Origin: Mercenaria mercenaria
Lineage: Eukaryota > Mollusca > Bivalvia > Venerida > Veneridae
Length of the DNA stretch: 64,000 nucleotides
Direction: 5' to 3'
Assembly: GCF_021730395.1 (NCBI RefSeq)
Contig: NC_069373.1
Location: forward strand, 48,884,501-48,948,500
Position numbers and translations under genes: made by a program. The notes under the pieces were generated by a model. It saw only the letters and a program-made list of their open reading frames with translations, was not told where the DNA came from and searched no databases. Below are positions 10,901 through 21,900 of the stretch, one piece after another. Numbering within the stretch: position 1 is the first letter of the stretch; the number at the start of each line of letters is the position of its first letter.

Positions 10901-13219
10901 CAACAAAATGTTTTCAATGTGCTGAACTTAAAAAAAATATAACTCATTAAGTTTACAAATAACAACATTTTAAATAAGATTTCTCTTATTAATGTATTTT
11001 GAATAAGTACTCAAATTACTGCACTTTAAACAAGTACTTAGATTACTTTTAATAAGTACTCAAATTACAACTCTAAAGGTAAGTGCTGAAATTATTGCAT
11101 TTTGAATAAATCACGACTAAAATCACTGCAATTTAAATATGTACACAAAATGATTGCACTTTTAATAAACACTAAAACTAAGTGCTCAAATTGCTGCCCT
11201 TTAAATAAGTAAAAATTATTACATTTTCAATGAGTGATCAAATTAAAATACTATATATAATTGCTCATATTACGGCACTTTGAAAACGAAATCAATACCG
11301 TACTGTTATAATTTATTAATTGTGAGCAGTAGTTTGTTCTGTGGTTTTCGATGACCCTTATATTATTATGTTATTTTACAGGAAAATCAGTGTTATACTT
11401 ATGCTATGCTTCCTGTTCACGTGTATCGTCATCCTTCTCAACATTCTTATTGCACAATTGACTGATACATATCAAAAGGTCCAGCAAGATGCTCAAAGAG
11501 GATTAGAGGTCAATAGAGCATGGATTGTTGCCAGAGTGGAGTTAAACACTTTCTTCTTTGGAAAGGTGAGTACGAAACGAAAAATTGTTGGCTGGCACGA
11601 GTGAACTTTTGTTCAGCTCATAAACTTATCAGCTTCCCGAAATGAAGGCGTACAAGAAACAATGAAGAATATCCAACAGGGAAAGCCACGTTCTAAAAAC
11701 GCAGCCAGAACCGTTTGTTTAATCACCTCTTGTGTAAACCCTTAAATGAAAATTGTAATTGCTAATCTCAGGTATTTGTGTCTAATGTACTATTATATAT
11801 ATATAAAGACACCTTTTAATTTTGGGACTGTCTTTGATATATCTTTGAAATACATAAAGCAAAACTGATCATATAGCTAATGACTATAGTATAATTGTAA
11901 AGTATATTTTAATGATCATCTTTCCTTTAACAGTGTTTCACATTATCGCTTTATACTTGAAACGTTTTACTTCGTTTTATACATGATTCTCAGCTTGAAG
12001 TAACCGTTGTCACACCACAGTTAGGGAATATTGCATGAAATGCTGTTAGCTGTTTGGACTATCGGGTTAACCTTAAAAATTCGATGATGGTTGCGAGATT
12101 TCAGTTCCTTTAGTGACTTCTAACATTTTACCATAAATTGTATTATGAAGATTTAAGCGAACACAATTTAAAAAGCATTATACATGTACTCATCTTCAAG
12201 GTGATGGTAAGGAATGTGAACAATGTCACTGATGATGCGCTCGCGCTTATTATCATTAGGTCAATATCACATTACTGTTAGTTTGCCATGGGGGTAGTAC
12301 TTAACTCTGTGAAATTATGTCACAATGAAGTAGCCTTAACAGGTTCTGTGAAATTTTAGATGAAGAATTTTAGTGTTTTTTTTTTATAGAAATCCAAAGT
12401 AAAGAGTTCTGAACATACGACTGGCTATAGTTCAATTTTTTATATACTTTAAGAACTTTAGAAAATCTCACTACAAGGCGTATGAAGATATCGAAAATTT
12501 GAAAGATGTGCTCACAAAATGGGAATCTCCACCGCTCAATGAAATGAACAAATATGTCGAAGACATCTGGGATACCTTAGACAATCATAAAATGAATCTC
12601 CTTACCATTCAACATAGGTTGGTTCGTCAGGAAAATACTTTGAAAAACATGCAGTAAGTTTAACGTTTAAACTGATTTTTGTAAAAACTAAATTGGTTTG
12701 CAATATGTCACCTTGTATATTTAGTTATACTTTCATCCAAAACTGTGATATGAAACACAATCTATACAGTAGATTTGTATCCTTAATAAAAGCTTCCGGA
12801 GTGTTTCAAAATTTCTTGAAAAGCAATAGTTTTAATTTGCATGTTGTAATCAAATTGTAACTAGCCTAAAATATATGAATTTTCTCAAAATAGTATTTTC
12901 TGTTATGATAAAAAGACAAATGCGTTTTGGTAAAAAGCAGGTTGCTATATTATGAGTGTATTATTGTTATCAATATGGCATTGTATTTTACATCATTCTT
13001 AGATTGTGAGAATCCATTTAAGTGATACGGTCACGTACACCGCAGTTTTCGTATTCTTCTTAAGAAAATACTTGCTAATATTTACATTTCAGAGATCAGT
13101 TAAGTTGCGTGGTTGCTATGCTTAAAGCGAGTTCCTCTGATCCATCAGACACAGATCTACCATCATCTCAGAGACCGAAATTCTGCCGAAGTGATACAGA
13201 ACAAAATGGATACATTTAA
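1987..13219 (+). CDS. TRP-like cation channel, gene A (short form lacking S3-S5 exons)
   Basis: Coding exons: 1987-2137, 3120-3214, 3821-3961, 4389-4494 or 6585-6690 (alternative exon 4), 7063-7201, 8192-8276, 8920-9093, 9482-9555, 9845-10027, 10750-10836, 11382-11565, 12454-12653, 13093-13219. All have AG/GT borders and matching phases. With one exon 4 the total is 1746 bp, or 581 aa plus stop. The order is a basic N-terminus (GRGMWRKKQQR), an ankyrin-like segment (TPLHHAV), S1-S2, pore helix (TFWGILFVGIRSL), S6 (CIVILLNILIAQLTDTYQ), and a charged helical C-terminus. The two exons that encode S3-S4 and S5 in genes B and C are absent from the 722-bp intron at 10028-10749. Frame is kept because the flanking junctions are all phase 2. 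The start was chosen because the ATG at 1987 aligns with the gene B start; the internal ATG at 2038 (MSRP) is the alternative. The protein could not form a normal six-helix channel, so it may be a dominant-negative subunit, a new form, or a decaying copy. Confidence 0.75.
2876..3103. mobile_element. Palindromic MITE, copy 1 (gene A intron 1)
   Basis: A near-perfect foldback of about 228 bp with ends gagccgcaccatgag / catggtgcggctc. The arms repeat the core ggatccagaccag / ctggtctggatcc type sequence, with a centre reading gctaacggtttctctaat. No transposase is encoded. Two more copies lie at 28825-29053 and 30079-30312. This copy ends only 16 bp before coding exon 2 of gene A. Confidence 0.85.
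4389..4494 (+). CDS. Gene A exon 4a (duplicate ankyrin exon)
   Basis: A 106-bp exon, phase 0 to phase 1, encoding ISVLVNNLINRGASTS...TPLHHAVTRNLKG. It nearly matches exon 4b at 6585-6690, with two amino-acid differences. Its donor (aaag/gtatag) is good. Its 3' splice site (tttgaataaag) is poorer than that of 4b, and the upstream intron no longer resembles that of the paralogues. The duplication breakpoint therefore lies close to the exon start. It may be an alternative or an unused exon. Confidence 0.7.
4507..5935 (+). repeat. Dispersed repeat with (TCCG)n head and six 156-bp tandem units
   Basis: The element begins with a short inverted pair (cccccgacgaaagtcgg), followed by a (TCCG)n tract at about 4546-4600. 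Six units of 155-157 bp follow, starting near 4991, 5148, 5305, 5461, 5616 and 5771. Each unit has catgacccc, accagaaggcctag and agatatttgacatgtag blocks. It ends near a 17-bp palindrome (agggtcatcatgaccct) followed by cttgttt. It sits between the two copies of exon 4 of gene A. No coding capacity is seen. Confidence 0.75.
6585..6690 (+). CDS. Gene A exon 4b (ankyrin exon, ancestral context)
   Basis: A 106-bp exon with a good acceptor (ctttttgtattcag) and donor (aaag/gtatgg). The upstream intron (cgtggttcccgtact) matches the intron before exon 4 of gene C, so this copy keeps the ancestral context. It encodes the same segment as 4a. Because 106 is not a multiple of three, joining both copies would shift the frame of the next exon. 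Confidence 0.85.
7545..8130 (+). repeat. Interspersed T-rich repeat family R1, copy 1
   Basis: Begins near gtgcgaggttggcatgccc, with further blocks tttatataggtta, gtcggaatcctaag and caactttccccttc. It is shared with 21336-21935 (plus) and about 62440-63010 (minus). Noncoding and pyrimidine-rich. The superfamily is unknown. It lies in a gene A intron and is absent from the matching introns of B and C. Confidence 0.65.
10028..10749 (+). other. Gene A intron where the S3-S4 and S5 exons are missing
   Basis: In gene B the interval between the S1-S2 exon and the pore exon is about 4.4 kb, and in gene C about 3 kb. Both contain two exons (174 and 156 bp). Here the interval is 722 bp. I find no match to the S3-S4 block (EYFHD, NWFDMSS) or the S5 block (HDFIQFGVVFL) on either strand. 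The intron borders are sound (gacg/gtaagt and ttatattcag/cactttc). Confidence 0.75.
10870..11290 (+). repeat. Degenerate AT-rich minisatellite in gene A intron before S6 exon
   Basis: Diverged units of about 30 bp with the theme ttgaataagtactcaaatta followed by ctgcacttt recur through this intron, between the pore exon and the S6 exon. The matching intron in gene B is short and does not show it. Confidence 0.6.
13093..13219 (+). CDS. Gene A last coding exon, shortened
   Basis: The exon starts in the same phase as the last exons of B and C (QDQL...VVAM) and keeps the SQRPKF block. It then stops at TAA 13217-13219 after TEQNGYI. B and C continue for about 50 more residues. Sequence similar to that lost tail persists at 13220-13366. 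Confidence 0.75.
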
Positions 13220-13366
13220 ACTAATGACACAACTAATGCTAGTACAAGAAGAAAACATTTACATAAAGAAAAAAACATTGCACTTGACGACGTTCAGACT
13301 GTTAACGGTATAGATAAAGACACTTCCGTATGAAAACAAGACTCTACAGGTTCTGACGAGAACAGT
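13220..13366 (+). other. Untranslated relic of the C-terminal tail of gene A
   Basis: Nucleotides still match the 3' coding part of gene C (aaacatttacataaagaaaa, cttgacgacgttca, ggtataga, gacgagaacag) but lie beyond the gene A stop codon. The tail has probably become 3' untranslated sequence. Confidence 0.7.
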
Positions 13367-15679
13367 TTAGTTTGTATTTTTAAGTAGCAACAGGTCTTCG
13401 ATCTCTTTATCAACAGGTTCAGCTGTCTCTGGCCTCGTTGTGGAAGTCCCATATGCTGAACAATTTCGGACACTTGCCAAAACGTGTTTCAAAAAGTTAA
13501 GTAGATCAATAAAGACCATTTTATTGTTTGAAATTCAACTCTTTGATCGTATCATCGAAATCCCTTCCAATGTGTCAATTATTGGAAAGCTGCCAAGAAA
13601 TGTAATAAATAGGAAGTTTTATACCTTACTTACTTATCAAGGTAGCCTAGAAATCTATTTTTTGATACTTTTAGTCAAGAAATAAACTAACTTTCGATAG
13701 TTTGAGATCTGTCAAAGTTCCAGAACGCTTGTGATGGATATGTGCATAATGAATAAATAATTGTTGATCACTGCATACATGTAGTCATTTGTTCGTTTAA
13801 AAATATGCTTACATCAGAATAAATATTTGATGTGCTTCCGTTTAATCTGCTGTCCGTTTTGCCAGACTCTTGTTGATTGAGGACGTTAATGACAGGCAAT
13901 GAAATGTGCAACACCTCTCACACACATAAGCGCCGGCTTAAGCAGAACTTTTCTTAAGCATTGAATGGACTCCATGATCCCATTGGACAAGAACATATAA
14001 GAACACTAAGCCCACGTAGGTAGTGCCTTTTGAAAAGAAACAGCAACTGAATATTACTACTTTAGAAGAGCACATTTTCAAAAAATAACCGAAATACAAA
14101 AAGGCAGAGTAAATGTTAGAATGCGGAAGATGTTTTTGCCCGTAGAAAATTCTGTTGATATAAAAACAACGTATAAAGTATACACTCCTATTTTCGGCAA
14201 CTCGGACAGACATTGAAATTGAGCCAGTTCAGCTCACGGGCTAGGGTGCTTCTTTTAAATTCTAATCATATCTTCCTCATAAACGTACGGACCTCGACTA
14301 ACTCTGCTCTGAGACAGGTTTGACTGGTTCCTGGTTTGTAACGGCGTGCAGAATGATCAGATACTACTTACCAGGGCCAAGACTGAGGTTGATTGGTTAC
14401 TTTATTGGTGAGAGTAATTTACTTTATTGGTGTGAGTAAATTATTTAGATAGCTACCTTGTCCTAGAGCTTTTCAGCTGAACTCGAAGAATGGTGATGAA
14501 AACGTTCCTTTTTTAACAAGGCACAGCGCAAGCAATTAGAGCAAGATTGTCGTAAAATACATATAGAGAAGACACACTTTCTACCTTCTGGCACTAACCC
14601 CACGGTTAATTTACAAAAGGTTGGTGGGCTTATTCGACGCCGCCCTGAAGGCGGTGTCGACTATATGGGATACACTTTTATTTCGGACCCTGTAAAGATG
14701 GTAATGAATAGTTTCGGAATGATAAACTGAACACAGTGAATAATTTGTAAAAGGATCAACGATATTGCACAATACATTTTAGTGAATAAACAAAACAATG
14801 GCAAAAAGAAAACATAAAAAATGTATGTAATGCAACTTATTATGTGATTTAAAACAATGCTATCTGTCTTTCCTGTCCTTATTTGTAGAGCAGAACATAT
14901 TTTTTTATTTACAATTTCGTCAAAAATGTTGATCCGATTTATTGATATGGGAGGTTACTCTGTAAGTCAAGTTTTCTATTTCTATTCTTAGCATGACCTA
15001 CTTACCTATCTCGTTTTCTATAAATAGAACACACCGCAGATATACCATACTGCAACGCGTGAATCGCCTGGACAAGGGAGCGTTCGTGTATTTTACAATA
15101 ATCTTGCAGTAAACTTCGAAGAGAATATTAAAAAAAAATAATGGAAAATTACAATTTGCCTGCATAAAAATTCCTTGAAAAAAAAACGTATTTACACAGT
15201 AAATAAAGGAATCAATAAGCATAGATATGTTGAAGTGAACGAAGGAAGTGCCGCTGTAAACTTATTTCTAATCTTTTGTCTTATTTTCTTTGTTGATAGG
15301 TACAGTGATGTAATTTCAGAATGCGCACACTTTTGCAAATTCCTATTTCTATTTGTTTTGTTTGTTTGTTTGTTTTTTTTTTCTTTTTTCTTTCTTTTTT
15401 TTTTTTTTTTTGCTTATGTGTCATATAGATCTACTCATTGTTTACAGATATACACTGTCAACTAAGGTGTGTAATAGGCTAAAGAGCATTTGGCTGAATT
15501 TGTCAGTGACAAGTTAATACTTCTTTAAATGTGGTTAGATCGAAATATCAAAAGCCATGGGACCATAACTTATCAAAGCATCAGTGACTTTAAAATAGAA
15601 TTCCTTGTTGAAATTATATGTTCATTGATCTTATATGACTAGTCAGTTGCTCTGGTTTTATTATATCTTGTTACTTGCT

Positions 15680-15719
<40 letters not shown>

Positions 15720-17097
15720 CCATTCCTGACAAAAAAAAAAAAAGAAACATTTTCATTGAAATATTTTCTACACTTTGGCAGTGGGTTATTATGCTTGATA
15801 AATTTCTTGTAATATTAGATTTGAATCTAGACACTGACATACTCCTAGTAACCTTACAGTTCAACGAGGACTTCAAGTTTATCGTTCGTCCGAAAAAAGA
15901 AATGAACTCTATGATATTCGAAAGAATATAAGAAAGATTCATGCTTTGTGAATAGGGGCAATATAGAGATTATTTATGTTATATCATTCTTTTCTTGGAC
16001 ACAATTTTTGGGCAACGGAAACAGTAAATTGCTGTGTATAATCTGCATTCTAAAATCTATAATGTAGGTAATTAAGGTCCATAAAACTTCATCAGTAAAT
16101 AGAAAACACTCATTACATTACATGATAATAAAAATAATGGTTTCTGTGAACCACAACTTTGAAATAATTTCAACACTTCCTCATTTCCCAACAAACTGCA
16201 TTTCTGTGAAACTTCATACACACGCTCCTGCATATAAGAACTTTTCACAGGAGGTGACCTTAGTTAGTGAAATAATTACTTTAATTTTGTATGTAAAGGG
16301 ACCACCTACTCGCAATGTTAGTGTCATTGCAGGTAGAGGATTTGTATTGCATGGTAAAACTTTTCTATCATGTTTATTCTTCATGTTTTAAACAGTTTAT
16401 AACATATATTGTTTTATGTGCTAATGTTGATAACTTGTAGCCAGTCAGACTAATAAAGTAATGATTAGGTGATTTCTCATATTGCAATTTACTTCAGACA
16501 CAAGACTTGGCGGCGTCTTTGATGCTTGCATCAATGAATTTCCTTGTAATAGACTGGACTAAGGTTTCGATTTTGCATTGTCGGTATATTTAATTTACAC
16601 ACCGATAGAATATTGTATCAACAATTAACTATTCAACTGTGGATAATTTCGTTTAGGGAACACTATCCTGATCATTCATCAAATTCAATATTTTGGTGTA
16701 ATGCACGTTTTCTTGCCTCGAAATCCGTTTTGCAACGCTTTCAGTGATATAACAGAATGTGATTTTTATTAACACCGACTTTTCTTATTTAATATGATTC
16801 ATAAAGGATACATTAGAAAACAATAAGATAAGATATCAATAACTCGACACCTTCTTGTTCAAGTATTCTAACTCTTTTTCTACCAGCTTGTTTGAGAAAA
16901 CGCGTACGTAGTAGCTCTACAAACAAACACTCATAGACTTAACAATGTGATCTTACACACCTTGATAAAAAGGGGACAAAAAGCAACATGACTGATAAAT
17001 TTAGCCATGTCCATCTAAGATGCTTTTGACACATAGAAGAGTGTATTTCAAATAATTCACATAGCAAAAACAAAATTTTGTATCACGAAGACTTTAA
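13367..17097. other. Intergenic low-complexity region
   Basis: No gene is recognised. It holds a short perfect hairpin at 14635-14660 (cgacgccgcc / ggcggtgtcg), T-rich low complexity at 15356-15412, and a long T run at about 15681-15719 followed by an A run. Apparent reading frames over the T and A runs are composition artefacts. Confidence 0.5.
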
Positions 17098-17336
17098 TTT
17101 GTTTGCTTGTTTGTTTGTATTGGATTTAACGCCGTTTTTCAACCGTAACGTAACAAGTGTTCCTGGTATACCAGTTCAAATCTGTTCTCTGCAAGTAAAT
17201 GCCAACTTCTCCACTTAAATCAGAGGCGATTGATTTCAGACACAATATCTTTTCTCAAATCGTCACGCAAAACATACGCCTCGCCCAACCTCGCGATACG
17301 TAGATCTGCGCTCTCCCTATTGATCTAAGCGAGCGT
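17098..17336 (-). mobile_element. tRNA-derived SINE (minus orientation)
   Basis: Read on the minus strand, it opens with a tRNA-like head (cgcttagatcaatagggaga, then a cgtatcgcgagg block). It ends with a tail reading ggcgttaaatccaatacaaac. This layout matches my memory of an abundant bivalve SINE with a 'cggcgttaaa' type 3' end. The copy is diverged. Confidence 0.7.
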
Positions 17337-18659
17337 GCACATACAGACATTAAGGGTAATTGGCCGTTTCCGTTGAAGTCATCTGCAACATGATCAATAA
17401 ATCCTAGAATGACATCACGCAATGTAGAGCTGATGTTTGCACAACAAGTTGTGCACACTTGAAGACTATGCTATTTTGGAATGTATGGATTAGGTGGTGG
17501 GGTACATGATGTTATTTCTGAGAAATTTCGAAGTTACTGTAAAACAAACTTTATTCCAATGTGACAATACATTAAAACCATGAAGTGCTGAACTCTTACT
17601 CTGATAAAAGACTGAAGCTGGAAAAGTTATTGGTGTGTTCGCGTCATAACTTTCGATACAAGTATTCTATGTCATCAAGCACAAATGCGAAAAACTATAG
17701 CATACATAATAAAGCTGAACTATCCGTGTAAATGAGCTGAGCGCTATTTTTTATTTCCATGTATTACTTTTCTAAAAAAAACACCTTACAACTAACAGGT
17801 GTCGGCAAAATTTGTCATTTTTGTGCACATGCCTTTACACATTAAAGAAGTCTAACTATGGGTATGGTGTGAGAGAAGGGATTGCTCAGATAAATATACA
17901 TATAACTTTACCATATGTCCGCAAAGTGCAAAGGAAATAGCAGTATGAACTCCGCCCGTGGAATGTCGAAATAGCATTAAAATTTTGAAAACGCATGAAA
18001 ATTGGCCATAGCCATAACGGATTCACTACCGTAAATAATAGATATCGTGACTAACTTGCTAAAGTAAGATATAAAAAAACACTTCTTGCTCATGAATTTT
18101 CAGTTTTCACTGAAAGACTTTCAAATACAGAACGTTACTGAGTCAAAATGGATCGAAGTTGGTTTTATGGCGAAACAAATCATTACAGGTTATATCACGA
18201 CAAACATGTCTAAAAATTGGTTTCAGATCTCATTAACATCAAAAGAAAATATGAGGTATGGAATCAAATCTTTTATACTTACTGGAATCACAGCCATACA
18301 GAAACAACAAAATCTTAGACTCTACTTGACGCCTCTTACCATCATACCAAAGTAAGACAGTGGTACCATTTTTTTTCATACACAAGTTGTCCAAGAAAAA
18401 CATGGACCACAAAACGACACTACCTAAAAGTTAAACATAAGTTTTCACTAATTTTGAAATACTGTAATTAAGAAAGTATTTGGGGAAGATCTTTCGAAAC
18501 ATTTGCTGCTATGTGTCACATTCATTTCACGGAAAGATACTGCCGAAGAGAATTACCGGAAAGTACTCTCAAGTTGTGAATGTCAGGAACAATTGAACCA
18601 CTACTACTCAACTTTTATTGCTTTGGCGCAGTAACCATAAAACATTTGCTACTAAATGA

Positions 18660-18945
18660 TTACCAAATATTATCATCATATTCTGTAGAATCCGCTTTAC
18701 TTAATTCATTGTTTTCTTTCTCTATACTGTTAAAAACAGTTTGAACATCAGCAAGTGTAATGCTCTTTCCTTTATGTAAATGTTTTCTCCTTGCACTGTT
18801 GTCACTCTTGTCGTCGGATTGAATGAAATCATTTTGTTTCGTATTACGGCTATAGAGCTTCGGTCTCTGAGAAAACTGTGGACCTCCGCCTGGTATATCG
18901 TAGGATCTTGTTGTGTTCATAGCAACTAGGCAATGCAACTGATCT
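18660..18945 (-). CDS. Gene B last exon, C-terminal tail
   Basis: 286 bp, acceptor ttacag. It encodes a polar tail with SQRPKLYSRN, a basic ARRKHLHKGKS block and an acidic end (DSTEYDDNIW). The stop is at 18660-18662. The gene C tail aligns over its length. Confidence 0.85.
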
Positions 18946-21900
18946 CTGTAATTGAAAATGGTTATTATCGTATAAAGATTAAATAATATAAACAATATGA
19001 ACCTTACACCAACCACGTGGTAATAACAATTACTTGCACAGTCAGAAAGATTAAGCAACATGTCTATAAAATATCATTTAGTGTAATATAATCACATCTT
19101 TTTTAAAATTTGTTTCGGCTTTTCAAAAATAGAAGACATTTCTCATCTTAATTTAATATATTCAATTTCATCACGTTTACAAAATAAATAATTGATTTTG
19201 ATGAAACTTCAAAATATTCGGGAAAGGAAGTAACTATACACTTATTGAAATGTTTGCCGGTCAATAGTCAAACCCATTGCACAATGTCCGAAGGGCCGGC
19301 GTCAATAACTTGAAAACTGATCACCGAGTCATTCAGTAAGTGCTTTATCCCATCGTATCAGAAATAAGTTTTCACTTTTAAAAGCCAAGCAAGATTTACT
19401 CTCAGACAGGTCTCAAGCACTAAACTATTGACCAGCTATTTAAATAAGGAGCTGTATGATAGTTACACATATTGGGGGAGGATATTTTTGTTTTTGTTGG
19501 GTGAAGAAGCACGCCGGTACCATGTAGGCCATATGGCGACTTTTCAAGATTTTTTTGGTTGAGGAAGGCCCCAGGTGCCCCTCACGATATTATTTCACCG
19601 GGCGAGCAATTGGGTAAAACCACGACTTTCCGTTAGCATGTTGGAAGATTCCTCACATTGAGAATTTTAAATACAACGCAAAACAAGGTTTCAACCCTAT
19701 ATTGTTGAGGGGCAAATGATCTGAAGTAAGCCACCTTGATCCCTCGGCCACAGAGGCCCCTTATTTTATTGAACAGTATTGACAACTTTAATCTAATTTG
19801 TTCCGTATAGAAACGTTAAAAGGATTACACTTACTGTATATCCCGCAAAGTATTTTCCTGACGAACCAACCTATGTTGTATTGTAAGAAGGTTCATCTTA
19901 TGATTATCTAAAGTATCCCAGATGTCTTTGACATACTTGTTCATTTCATTGAGCGGTGGAGATTCCCATTTTGTTAGAACGTCTTTAAGTTCCTCTATGT
20001 CTTCATACTCCGCATAGTTTGATTTTCTAAAGTCCTTAAATGTATAAAATTATGATTCAAAGTAGATGATATACATTGACTATTAGTTTTGAAAAACAAA
20101 ACTTTAAAGAAAACCCTTCACTTGATAGTTTCATATGTTATGCAAAATAAGCCGGATCGTAAAAAATTAAATCTATTTTCAATTGTGTTTAGTTCTTTTT
20201 TCACAAACTCATATTCATCACATTTTAAAGGCATACCAGTCAATAATCTAACCTTGGGCCTGGTGTACGAAATACACTAGAGTTTTCAAATACTCGTGTA
20301 TCAAACAAAAAATTATTGTGGCGTCAGCCGCCGAAAAAAATCACTACTCACTCTTCTACAGAAGAAACTGTTTAACTCCACTTTGGCCACGATCCATGCT
20401 CTGTTGACCTCTAACCCTCTCTGCGCATCTTGTTGGACCTTCTGATATGTATCAGTCACTTGTGCAATGAGGATGTTGAGGAGGATAACAATGCACGTGA
20501 ACAAGAAGCATACCATGAGTATAACACTAACTGTCCTGCAAATATCAACAAAATATAAACATGAGCAAACCAAATCCAAATCAGACATTTCACAGGAAGA
20601 ATTGTTGTGTAGAAAAGGTATCCAAAATCTTCAAATGCCTGTACTTTCTGTAAATTAGAAAAAAATCAGAAGGCACGGTATATTCACATTATATTAAGAT
20701 GAAAATTTTCATCAAGTTATTTGCATATAAACTGTAGTAACTAGAAACCCAATATGCACTGCAAGTACAGTACAAGGAAACAAAGACAAAAGAGAGCAAA
20801 ACTGCAGACACAGTAATATAATTATTATACTGAATAATATATACTGAATGCAGAGCAAGTTGAAACAATATTTTGCTAAATGTATAGTAATATGAAATAA
20901 AATATACACTGAAAGTCCATTAATAATAAATAGACTATATCTGGATTAAACCTACCCGTATCCGTCCTCTCCGGTATAATCAACCACAGGTTGTGCTTTT
21001 GTCAACGACCTAACGCCAACGAACAATATTCCCCAGAAGGTACTGGAAATGATTATAAGTGCCGATGATGATACTAATATATCTCTTACTCGTTTCAATC
21101 AGTTTGAAATATTTTGGCGGCAACATTAACATTTTATCATTATGCAACATCAAGCTTTAAAATTATAGTACAACATTGGAGAAACATGGTCTTGATGTAA
21201 TTATAACTTAGTCTGACCCATTTTATATGTTACTTAATATATTTACTTTATATAATCTGGTATTTTTCACTAATGTTAAAGCCTTTCTCTGCGCGAGTTA
21301 TTTCATTAACAATGTCCTGTCTAACTTGTTGAAAATTAGGGAAGTGCGAGGTTGGCATGCCCTAAACGCGATTAAACCGCGAGTTTCGTTTATATAGGTT
21401 ATTGACTGTTCCAAGGCGATACTTGGTTTTTTGTCCGTTTGTGTATATAAATATATTGTCTTGTTTGTTGTTGGTGCTTCTTTCCCCATCGCTTCCTTGC
21501 ATTCTTGCCCCTCTTCTTCTACTATAAGTGAGGCCAGGTGCCGATCATTTCTTTTGCCACTGGCAGTCCCTAGGCAGTGATCCAATGTGTTGTTTTTTCC
21601 TGCTTGTGTTTGTTTGCTGCGTGCGTGCGTGTGTTTGTCTTGTGTACGTGCAAATTTGCGCTGTTGTGGTTTTCACTTAAGGGAGACTGCGGTTTTGGAG
21701 TGTGACTTTCCCTGTTGAATGTTCAATCTTACTTTTGTCTACTTTCCCTTACACCCCCACCCTTTTTTCTACCCCTTACCTATTTGTGTATTTTGCCTAT
21801 ATTGAAAATGTACGTGTTGTTGGATTTTTGAAGCAACCCGTCTGCTATATTTTTCTGCCACAGTTTATTTTTGTTGCGGGACTACTTTGCGATGCAAAGT

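Noticed and set aside
15175-15942. Frames rich in Phe or Lys near 15.2-15.9 kb
   Set aside because: They arise from long T and A runs; there is no codon structure or similarity.
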